Assembly: GCA_001247695.2 (NCBI GenBank)
Contig: LGRX02035075.1
Span: 1-64,000, forward strand
Direction of reading: 5' to 3'
Origin: Cymbomonas tetramitiformis
Taxonomy: Eukaryota; Chlorophyta; Pyramimonadophyceae; Pyramimonadales; Pyramimonadaceae
Length of the DNA: 64,000 bases
Position numbers and translations under genes: made by a program. Under the pieces are notes generated by a model. That model ran no database searches. It had not been told where the DNA came from and saw nothing but the letters and a program-made list of their open reading frames with translations. How positions within the stretch are numbered: position 1 is the first letter of the stretch; each line of letters opens with the position of its first letter. Below, piece after piece: positions 45,101-53,131 of this stretch.

Positions 45101-48100
45101 CTGTGGGTCCAAATCTACAGGGTTTTGAAGCATTTCCTTTTCGATTTCGGTTAGCCATCCAGGGGGTCTACTGCCATTCAGCCTGAAAAAACATTTATTT
45201 TCTTGCCAGTTTTTTAACATTCCACCGCAGGGAGTTAGAAAGGAACCTGTGTGCTTGAGGTTGTATTTTTGTATTGCGGAGGTAACATTCCTCGACATGT
45301 AGAGTTGTCTGGGAAGGGTGGTGATTAATGTGGTTTCACCCGCTTCATTTTCAGGGTAATTTTTAGAGTCAATAGCGTATCCAAGTTTTGCCATAATGTG
45401 ACCTGTGCGCCTAAACCAGTTAAAGCGTTTGTCTTTAGTATGACTGTAGGTTGCATAGTGCGATAAGGGGAAACCCGATATAACATTTTTACCCATTTCG
45501 TTGTTCATGTTTTGAATTATTATTTTAAGCCATAGATTGCTATTTCTACGGTATAGTGAGATGAGGTGGGGATCAGTGATACGGTCCGTGTGGTTGTGTT
45601 GCCAATATTCGTGTTCATCCGCAGAACACAGGGTGTTCATAGTTTCGGTGATACACGACGCGGTTACAACATCAAAGACACTATCAATACCGTACCCGCC
45701 TTGGCAGACTGCTGTCCAGATTATTTGGTGATTGGTGTCAACTGGGCAGCCCAAATATTTAATTATAAACGAAGCTATCATTTTGTCTAATTCAATTGCG
45801 ACATTCTTTGAGGAGTTGGCAATTGCTGAGGTAACTTTAAGGGGGTATGCCATCCTCGGAACTACAACCGCATTTATAACATATCTTAGCTGATGTAGAG
45901 TCATGTGTTGCAGTTGGATGGATGTGAGAGTAGATTTAAGTCTGTCGATAAGGATTTCCGACTGTTTGTCCCATTCCCCATTTAGTGCAAACCATACTCC
46001 GAGATATCTGTTTACCTCTTTGCTGTTGGCGAAATCGAGGAATTCTGGTGACTCAGGGGGTATCCATTTCGAATCAATGGAAGGACTTGAGTCATTTGTA
46101 TTGGGCTCCAGGTGACCCCCTGAGATGAGTAAATCATCGGACGGGTCATATCGCGTTACTGTTTTGCCCTGAGGTTTAATGCGCTTTCTGTAAGAGTATT
46201 TGGATTTCTTAACATTGATGGGAATACCAATGAAGCTCATAAATTCATTAACTATACCTAGCATGTCTTGAACTTCGTCTTTAGTTTTCCCCACGAGAAT
46301 GATGTCATCACAAAAGAACCGTGCAAAGACATTTAAAGTGGTGTCCTTTTCTAATAGGTTTTGGGAGGGAGGAATAACATTATTTCCTGGTTTGTCTGGT
46401 CTATGGCGTTCCGAGCTCAGTTCATATCCATATGTGGATCCTGTCGGGTTTACACCGTTTGCTCTTTTTGCTAACCAAATTGCCAGAATGTCCATAATGG
46501 CTACAAACCTTAGTGGGCTCAAAACTTCTCCCTGAGGGACTCCACATTCTAGGGACCATTCATCCGTGAGGCCTTCTTCAGTGAGTACCATTCTAGAGGC
46601 ATCATTAGTAATGTCTGAGATGATGTTGATTATTTGTGATGGGAGTCCCAGCTTTCTCAGCGCTAAATTGCTCATCCAGAATTCAGCTCTGTCAAATGCT
46701 TGTTTGAGGTCCAAGTAAACTACGTGGAGGTCTTTGTCGTATCTATTGGCATCCGAAATTACTTCATTCAGAATTTGAAGTGAGTCATCTATGTTTTTAT
46801 TCGGAAGAAACGCATCTTGGATGGGAAAGAGAATGGGGTGAGTGTTAAGTATTGTTTTGAGACGGTTAGCAATTATTGTGTTAAATAGTTTAAGACCCGT
46901 TTCCAACATTGTGAGGGGTCTAGAGTTATCTATTGTACATGGTGCAGAGGGATTTTTAGGGATTGGAAGGATGACTCCAGATTTTGCACTCTTTGGAAAT
47001 TTCCCAGTTATAAGAATGTGGTTAAAAAGTGAGACAGTAACCTCTTGAAAATTCTCTGGGCCCTTGATCCACTGCGAGTATCTCATTCCTGAGGGTCCTG
47101 GTGCTGTGGAGATACCACAGTCCGAGTATGCTTGTTGGAGTTCTTTGTGCGTGATTTCTGCCAGTAGTCTAGCAGCGGCCGTATCGGGGATTTTAGGGCT
47201 GTCCTTTAGAATGTCAGTGAGCCACTGTGGGAGTTCATCTGGCTCGTTCGGGTTAGTAGAAAATAGTTTTTTATTTTTGTATTCATCTAGTGTTGTGTTT
47301 AGTCTTTCTGTCTTTGTCTCAGGTATCTTTCCATCACTACCTGGGGTAGCGGCTGCACCTTTTTCAGTAGGTTTCATCTTTCCCATGACTGTGTCTAGAA
47401 ACCTCGAAAGGTTAGTTGAGAAAAGATGCTGCAGGGCTTCCTTTTCTCGGAGATTGCGTCGTTCAATGTCAGTGTCTCTGCTTTTCTGAAAAGCATTTCT
47501 GATTATTACATAATTTTCATGCAAACGTGATCCCCATGTGGCTGCCGTTTCATTGTGTTTGGGTTTGAGCGAGGCAAAAGGTAGCGTGCGGGCAGCCTTT
47601 TTGGCTTGCTTAGGAATGTTGCTTGCATGAGTTCTTGTGTCCAAATATTTGATGATGCGGCGTACTGTGTTTAGCCATTTGTATATATAGTTAGATATTG
47701 CTGATGGTTTTTCAGACCTCCCAGCTATGTTCAGATTCTTGGTGCCAAAGGCGTCACTTGCCGCCTGATGTGCCAATTTGTGCAGGGTATCCCATGTCGC
47801 GTCAGGGTGCATTTCCTTGAGGCCAGTGCCGCCGTTTCTAGTTGCTTCCGATCCATTTTCCATTTCAAGTGTGCTATGTAGTCTTTCAGTGTAAGACACC
47901 CAGCCTGTAGCGTATTGGAATAAATGGGCGGTGCAATCTATTTTTTCCGAATGCATCTCAGATCCGTACAGGTTCCAGAATTTAGCAGGCATATGGGGTT
48001 GTAGGAGAATATTCCAGCTGGTCATGTGCTCCTCTGTGTTGGATTTCGTGATTTTCTTAACTTCCAGTGAGCTGAATGACAGATGTCGTTTGAGATAGGC

Positions 48101-51100
48101 ATTAACATCTTTCTTATTTAAAAGGTGAGGCGAACCTATATGCCAGATGTTATCTTTGTCGTTATGGCCTAAGTTGAGACCACCTTCCGGCATCCCCTTT
48201 CCTCTAGAGAGTAAGTGGGCTGCATGCCATGGGCTATTAAGGTGAATCCACCATTCCTTGGGTTTGTTGTGCCATTTCAGACATTGTTCTATATTGTCTG
48301 CCTCTTTATTTTTAGCTATGAGCTTACTCACTGTTATGGGGCTGCCGTCAGTATTATCCCGTTTAAGATCAAGATCAGTGGTGTCACCCTTAATGGTGCT
48401 GATAGCGGTTCTAGCTTTGTTTTTATTGATGCACGCGTGCACGAGTTCGTTTGTGCTGTATCCGTTTGCTTCGAGAAGTCCTACAATATCTTTCCTGTTT
48501 ATTTTCCTTTTTGTACCCTTATTTTTGTTTGTCATTCTAATTGGGTACCCTGGGTACTCATCATGTGTAGTTTCCTTGGCACCATTAAATCTAGGTGTTG
48601 GCAAAGTTGTATCGGTGGAAATCTCCGGTTTGGTGTCGATTTGAGGGAGCTTAAATTCAGCCCATACTATCCCGTGGTCGGAGATGATATAAGGGTTTTC
48701 CTCCGTCCATCCTGTTTTAACGGTCATTTCTGCCATAGCTGTGTTGGCCATGATATGGGTGAGTTTTGCTTTTGAGTTTTTGGATATGACATGTGTGAAA
48801 ATTTCCGTGTTTGGATTACGGTCCATTATCAGTTCATTAAGGGAGCATCTGTCATTGTTGAAATAGGTTAAAAGATGCTTATTCTTTTCGACATGCTCTT
48901 GATACGACATGTAATTTCCACCTGACACCCGCTGATTTGGGGTAATGGTGCAGTTTTTGTCACCTATCTCTACGTAGGCCTTTTTTGGATTATTTCCTGC
49001 CCTCCCTGCCCAGTCAGTAAGTGTGTCATATAATTCCACTTGTTCCTCTACTAGTGTAGCATCATTCATATAACCGCTGGCTACGTAGAGCTCAAAACCG
49101 TTATTTCCTGAAAATTTGGTCATTACTGCTCTCTTTGCATCTCCATCGATTGTGGTGACCGAGGTGGATAGTGGCAAACTTTTCGGATTCCATAGGATCA
49201 TGGAACCAATGGAAGCTCTTTCATTTACATGAGACGTGCGAAATTGGATTCCTTTTTGTGTCATTAGGGTTTTGATTAATGCAAGGTTTTCAGTATTTAC
49301 CTTGGTTTCTGATATACATATTATATCAGCCCGTCCGTCAATTAAAAGATTGCAGATTGTTTCTAATTTGATTAAACTGTCTTTATCTTCTTTGTGGTGT
49401 CGGAGGCCTCTCATATTCATACCCATTATAATCAAATTGTTAGAGTGTTGTGCTAGTTGTAGTTTAGTGAGTCGGTCTATTTCTTCTGACTGTCTCATGG
49501 CGTTTTTGTGTTTTGCTTTTTGTAGTATGCATCTGCCATCTGCGTCATAAATGTTCTCGATATCAAAGATTTTGTTTGTGCATTTGGTTTTACGGATTAT
49601 TCTCTTTTGTTTATGAGAGTGTTTCCTGCGGTATCCATATGTGTGAGGTTCACAGGAAGGCTTTCCTTTGCCTGAGATGAGGTGATTATACGCAGTGTGG
49701 GTGGATTTACAGTCTTTGTGCTCAGAATTTGGCTTTGTTGGATGTGCATCAATTTTCGGATGGTGGGTTCTCAGTGATTGTCGTATGGTCGAAATGGCTT
49801 TATTATTTTCGTGTTTGGTTATCCTGGCTTCTCTACCCGTTTGTGGTAGAATTCTAATGTTTAGGTTTTCAAGTTCGTATAGTAGGTCTCTGTTTAATTG
49901 TGCTGCTGAGAAGAATTTAGTGTTGTGCAGAATGTGACAGACTTTGTGGGCTAGTGTAAAATTGAAAACCCCCATGTTATTCGGGTGTACTCCCAGTTTC
50001 AAAGTTATGCGGTGCACCCTCAGGTCTTGAGGAAAAAGTGTGGAAATGTCTTTCTGGTGTTTATTGTTAGAGATATCAAACTCACAGTGAATAATCTGTC
50101 TTTCTGGAATGATGTGGACTGCAGTTGACCATATGTCCTTAGCCACAAGAAGATGAATTTGAATGTTGGTGTTATCCGTGTTCGAGGTGTGATGATATTT
50201 CCTATGCGATTCGATGGCTTCTGAAACTATTGTTTCATTAGTGGTGTGTGTCTTCCATTTCAGTTTAAAAGTTTCTATCAGAGTTTCTATCTGCTTTTTG
50301 GGTGTGGCACCTCTGCGTGTGAGGATGTGGTGGGGAGGTAAGGTCATATTAGGGCCGCTGATTGCGGCGTCATTTCCAGCGTGCTCCAAGTGTTTGAGCT
50401 CCAGTGTGTTACAGGTATTCTTTACCTGCAGCCCTATTTCTTCCCTCATTTCTAATCGGTATTTATGTATTTCCTTTTGCATCGTTTTGTTGCCATACTC
50501 CCCAATATATAAATCAGATTTTAGGTACTCGAAAAATGAGGTCTGGTGCAAGCCTCTGTTCCATTGTGCCCATCTGAAGGCGGTTTTTGCTACCCATGTG
50601 CCACAGTTGTATGTATCTGTTTGAAATGTTTCCTTGCTAGTGGTAGTTGTGAATTCATTATATTCTGTAATGGTTATGAAATTTTTTAACCAGGTTTTGA
50701 GTGCTGCCTCAATCATATTAATGGTTTCTCTTTCGGCTTTATCTCCGAAGGGATCATATATGTAAGCTTCTATTTTCCCAGGTGATGATGAGCGAATCAT
50801 TATGAGACGCCAATGTATATTGTCACACACGCCTATTTGTGTGTGGCCATATTTCTTGAGTCTGCTATTAATGAGTTGTGTGAGTTTTTGGTCCTCCCCT
50901 GTCATCTTCAGCATCATGTCTGTAAGGTCCATAGGGGCTATGGTACTCGGGTCCCGTATTTTCATTGCATCACCAACATGGGTTGCATTTAACCACCCCT
51001 TTTCTGAAAGGAGTGATTCCGTGGCCATTGTGGTTTCAACTACTGCGTTATCTTCGGTGCTTGCTCCACCGCTTAACAGCTTCTCGGGTTCCGAAATATT

Positions 51101-51517
51101 ATATTGTTTGGTATCGTTATCCTTCTTGTGGTGGGTTTTATATTTCATTATTCTTGAAGGTAAATTCATTTTGGGTTTCTTTGCAGTTTGGGTCCGTGTT
51201 CTCTCCCAAAGCCATGCCGTTTTGGGGTTTTGAATCATGTAGTTCAAGGCGCTCTTGCTTATCCTTTTGCAAGCTTTAGGTCTCTTGTGGGCTAGGTATA
51301 TTATGACTCTAGGTCCCGGGAAATATAGTTTAGGGTTCGACTTCATTTTGCTGAGTCCCGCCATCAAATGAAAAAACATGATAGTGGGCCCGTAAGTGGT
51401 TGTTTGCAGTTCCGCTCGTGTTTTAATAATATTTTCCTCACATCTCAAGAGGTGTCTCATTATGTAATATGTCATAATTATGCTGCCGCTTATGTCTTTA
51501 TCTATTTTTATTTCCAT
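42131..51517 (-). CDS. LINE-like ORF2: Ulp1-like protease, APE endonuclease, RT, RNase H, zinc knuckle, Dam-like methyltransferase motif
   Basis: A single intact 3128-residue frame. (1) Ulp1/C48-like cysteine protease, about 160-330: His235 (NIHWRL), Asp255 (IYDPFGD), Gln299 and Cys305 (YNCGTW). (2) APE-type endonuclease, 695-960: Asn701 (NMRGL), Glu737 (ISETK), GDKN at 852, SDH at 946-948. (3) Reverse transcriptase, about 1460-1790: Asp1603 (LDLKQAFD), GVPQGEVLSPL at 1659, FCDD at 1735-1738. (4) RNase H, 2305-2470: Asp2308, Glu2367, Asp2394, His2452/Asp2455. (5) CCHC-type knuckle C2578, C2581, H2591, C2596. (6) About 2700-2970: DGLAWDAYVDP then RIVYGNPPFDG, the NPPF (motif IV) at 2836-2839, as in Dam-like N6-adenine methyltransferases. 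All catalytic residues are present, so it could be active. The start ATG overlaps the stop of the upstream frame by 10 bases (AAATGGAAATAA). Domain roles are known family knowledge; the methyltransferase call is by motif only. Confidence 0.85.
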   Translation of the reverse strand: MEIKIDKDISGSIIMTYYIMRHLLRCEENIIKTRAELQTTTYGPTIMFFHLMAGLSKMKSNPKLYFPGPRVIIYLAHKRPKACKRISKSALNYMIQNPKTAWLWERTRTQTAKKPKMNLPSRIMKYKTHHKKDNDTKQYNISEPEKLLSGGASTEDNAVVETTMATESLLSEKGWLNATHVGDAMKIRDPSTIAPMDLTDMMLKMTGEDQKLTQLINSRLKKYGHTQIGVCDNIHWRLIMIRSSSPGKIEAYIYDPFGDKAERETINMIEAALKTWLKNFITITEYNEFTTTTSKETFQTDTYNCGTWVAKTAFRWAQWNRGLHQTSFFEYLKSDLYIGEYGNKTMQKEIHKYRLEMREEIGLQVKNTCNTLELKHLEHAGNDAAISGPNMTLPPHHILTRRGATPKKQIETLIETFKLKWKTHTTNETIVSEAIESHRKYHHTSNTDNTNIQIHLLVAKDIWSTAVHIIPERQIIHCEFDISNNKHQKDISTLFPQDLRVHRITLKLGVHPNNMGVFNFTLAHKVCHILHNTKFFSAAQLNRDLLYELENLNIRILPQTGREARITKHENNKAISTIRQSLRTHHPKIDAHPTKPNSEHKDCKSTHTAYNHLISGKGKPSCEPHTYGYRRKHSHKQKRIIRKTKCTNKIFDIENIYDADGRCILQKAKHKNAMRQSEEIDRLTKLQLAQHSNNLIIMGMNMRGLRHHKEDKDSLIKLETICNLLIDGRADIICISETKVNTENLALIKTLMTQKGIQFRTSHVNERASIGSMILWNPKSLPLSTSVTTIDGDAKRAVMTKFSGNNGFELYVASGYMNDATLVEEQVELYDTLTDWAGRAGNNPKKAYVEIGDKNCTITPNQRVSGGNYMSYQEHVEKNKHLLTYFNNDRCSLNELIMDRNPNTEIFTHVISKNSKAKLTHIMANTAMAEMTVKTGWTEENPYIISDHGIVWAEFKLPQIDTKPEISTDTTLPTPRFNGAKETTHDEYPGYPIRMTNKNKGTKRKINRKDIVGLLEANGYSTNELVHACINKNKARTAISTIKGDTTDLDLKRDNTDGSPITVSKLIAKNKEADNIEQCLKWHNKPKEWWIHLNSPWHAAHLLSRGKGMPEGGLNLGHNDKDNIWHIGSPHLLNKKDVNAYLKRHLSFSSLEVKKITKSNTEEHMTSWNILLQPHMPAKFWNLYGSEMHSEKIDCTAHLFQYATGWVSYTERLHSTLEMENGSEATRNGGTGLKEMHPDATWDTLHKLAHQAASDAFGTKNLNIAGRSEKPSAISNYIYKWLNTVRRIIKYLDTRTHASNIPKQAKKAARTLPFASLKPKHNETAATWGSRLHENYVIIRNAFQKSRDTDIERRNLREKEALQHLFSTNLSRFLDTVMGKMKPTEKGAAATPGSDGKIPETKTERLNTTLDEYKNKKLFSTNPNEPDELPQWLTDILKDSPKIPDTAAARLLAEITHKELQQAYSDCGISTAPGPSGMRYSQWIKGPENFQEVTVSLFNHILITGKFPKSAKSGVILPIPKNPSAPCTIDNSRPLTMLETGLKLFNTIIANRLKTILNTHPILFPIQDAFLPNKNIDDSLQILNEVISDANRYDKDLHVVYLDLKQAFDRAEFWMSNLALRKLGLPSQIINIISDITNDASRMVLTEEGLTDEWSLECGVPQGEVLSPLRFVAIMDILAIWLAKRANGVNPTGSTYGYELSSERHRPDKPGNNVIPPSQNLLEKDTTLNVFARFFCDDIILVGKTKDEVQDMLGIVNEFMSFIGIPINVKKSKYSYRKRIKPQGKTVTRYDPSDDLLISGGHLEPNTNDSSPSIDSKWIPPESPEFLDFANSKEVNRYLGVWFALNGEWDKQSEILIDRLKSTLTSIQLQHMTLHQLRYVINAVVVPRMAYPLKVTSAIANSSKNVAIELDKMIASFIIKYLGCPVDTNHQIIWTAVCQGGYGIDSVFDVVTASCITETMNTLCSADEHEYWQHNHTDRITDPHLISLYRRNSNLWLKIIIQNMNNEMGKNVISGFPLSHYATYSHTKDKRFNWFRRTGHIMAKLGYAIDSKNYPENEAGETTLITTLPRQLYMSRNVTSAIQKYNLKHTGSFLTPCGGMLKNWQENKCFFRLNGSRPPGWLTEIEKEMLQNPVDLDPQARYVKKQYRDNIVPPDTGEFHWKGNGDRNSISLIHITNIDLEAMSIQYTEYSNNAINPNVFVRIKGTNSLQYDFEYSITNDGCILIPAGSIFEYNDHMDPPSSVLATVSDINSHYDYISDRQYETIIARMKNKTAEEESEYSCPSDSEEEFTPNAEKSKQMEDYDMASDGSLFAGKKTACSGAAYAIKNFDNGMPLVRKMNIPPSRTFSAQGLLIKEDIQNPSSTSAEIAGLRFLLTEQKEKLLKSITPMVHAIDSMAAISAVTKDGRSMSARDKLREANRRDVQAVRLLLEELGFYSEGDHSKIILKWIRGHNNDKVHDRVDRTAKRASFRGGCFDISRYDPAEELPFSLFFFEVPILGDIRSHIRRIQRLSHYHNWRTLQSQGKHLRMLNENNTAPTKDISKMTPKAFTASRSRELLGLQASPARLFKLGKIGSENCPYCQQNTKCTFEHIQLECPGHNDSLYNLRTTQDIELRKIIAEEISEKPKLLNPGKGTTYIRTQPSKLFPLADLRQEMNEELYLHALPEASMYRPSSSKKNTIAVTAKPEVDHVTGTIKYPELQYVQKKEFWKLLAWHRLSNKAVPCSLAEYSNRAHDIHEALNACKFESGDPKNCYAIRRSLLDILVDDRNLDKNGCELFSNPLNAHPRIYSRRCIPTTRMKKALKPFCYHGKIGFDGLAWDAYVDPLTGIGRIVYGNPPFDGKDKGKSSAVMTTLEMGHKAANTVPGFSGTWILPLSPKNQKRWFDKGFKLVFRFPHNTIPFIPHGYWTGDDPYVLPGGGCYKDDFSDVVIIAIDSAPSDTQPAFDWRPTQKKIARWFLNVLPKSRVTERRLEYTGVSSDIWNEVLNERDNVLPSSLCPWPTQDPPYHQNGAEHYYGGHHDTTITNAASKPFISTVKWPKALTLMGYLPPLFGTVLNTIGVPRGKIKTLLKKLSRICRQHTRNRRDLFLLNTPTTLNTDPHTVDILGNETMTETEAVQKTNDFLQTLLQ

Positions 51518-53131
51518 TTAAAATATATTTCGGACCGTGCTGGGCTTACTATAAGATACATATCTTGTGTTAAGTTAGCAGCCCGTATTTTGAGGTAAAG
51601 CTGCCGTGTTAAGTTAACACATATGTGTGTTAAGTTGACATATTGTTGCCTTAAGTTAACAGGCTGCCGAGTTCGGTTTGAAGACTGTTTTCTTAAGCTA
51701 TTAGTGGTGTATATTATGCTAACAGACTGTATTGTCACACTACCAAACCGGCATTTATTGGTGGCATAGGAACTAGTTACGTTCCTAACTTGTTTAGTGA
51801 CCTCTACGTATCTGTTTGAAAGGTTTAGTCTTCTATGTATCAGTCTGACAGTGCGCACCCTGCTTCCCCCATTCCCGTGGCTTCTAAGCATTATTGCGCT
51901 CTCCGTGTTACGCGTTACACCCACCTGTTGCCTCCCCTCAGATACCATATCGTTTATTTGGGCATTCCTCTTTCGCACATGGTTTCGTATATGTCCTCGG
52001 GTCCCTTCCTTAAAATTTTTTGGTTCTAGGCTCTTTTTTGCAAAATTTCGATTTTTAGCGAATTGTGCCTCATGCAATTCGCTTCCGGTCCAAGGTTGTC
52101 CGTTTTCCTTTATTTTTTCCCTACTATCCCTTATTGTCATATATAAGCATTGTGTGAAATATTTTCGCCCAATTTTACTCCTACGCACCTCTACCCGTCC
52201 CATATTCCCTAGGTATCGACTCGAGAGGTTAGGGTTTCCTATTATTTTGGTGCTTATAGCCGCCTTTCCCCTTAGAATCATGTGTTCGTGCCCCCGGGTC
52301 TCTCGTAAAATATTTTTATCATTTCTATTACGGTGTATTGCATTCAGTACTAAGTTGTTTAAACACCAGGCTAAGTTTGCCGCAGCCCGCTTCAGGTTAG
52401 CAGCAAGCCGCTTCGGAAAGTATATGAGTTTATTTAAGTTATTAGTTAACCGCTTGTTGCTTTCCGAGCACCGTGTTAGTGATATTAAACTTACCGAGTT
52501 ATTTGCACATCGTAATAAAGTTACTAGGAGCCATATTGTGCTGTCTACGGGCTGTATTATTAAGTCAGCTAGGCACTTCATTGAGTTATGTGTAAGCCGT
52601 CTTAAGTTATCTGCATAACGAGGTAGGGTAGCTTTGGGCCTAGTATGGTTATTTTCAGACTGTTTGAAGTTGTCTGAGCACCGCGTTAAGTTATCAGACT
52701 GCCACCTTAAGTTTTCATGTTTCCAGGTAAGGTTGGAACATGAAGTGCTACGGTTATCTGTTAGTTGTATTGTGATATTGAGCCCCAGTTTAGAGACAAT
52801 ATCATTCCCGGGTTTGTCATAACAGGTGAGGGGGGAAATTTGAAAGAGCATATGTGTGAAGTTTACTAATCTGAAAAGGGGGCTAGAAAAGCAGTGCTGA
52901 TGAAATAAGTTGTAAACACAGGACAGACAGCACAGGCAAGCACACTTGACATAATTATCATATGCTCTGCTCTTACTTAGAGAAGAGAATTGGAAAGGAA
53001 GCAAGTGTGAGGAAGGTGAGTCCTTTCTGAGTATTATATTGTGCTCTATTGAGTCACACACCGTGAGATGCCGTACAAATCTTAAAGTGCAGGTAAGAAT
53101 TGAGAGCCTGGGGCAAAGAAGGTCAGGAAAT
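51508..53131 (-). CDS. Open spacer between ORF1 and ORF2 encoding Asn-Leu heptad repeats
   Basis: The ORF1 frame, if intron C is retained, stays open for over 500 more codons and stops inside the ORF2 start. Residues 492-624 of that 899-codon frame (52336-52734) form about 19 heptads, most beginning Asn-Leu (NLTWKHE, NLRWQSD, NLTRCSD, NLRRLTH, NLKRAAA, NLAWCLN). A second short run lies at 51595-51699 (NLRQQYV, NLTHICV). At DNA level this is a degenerate 21-bp minisatellite around TTAAGTTA on the plus strand. The non-repeat part between is basic and Arg/Asn-rich. It may be a genuine protein extension, or a minisatellite whose unit happens to lack stops. I know of no family. Confidence 0.4.
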
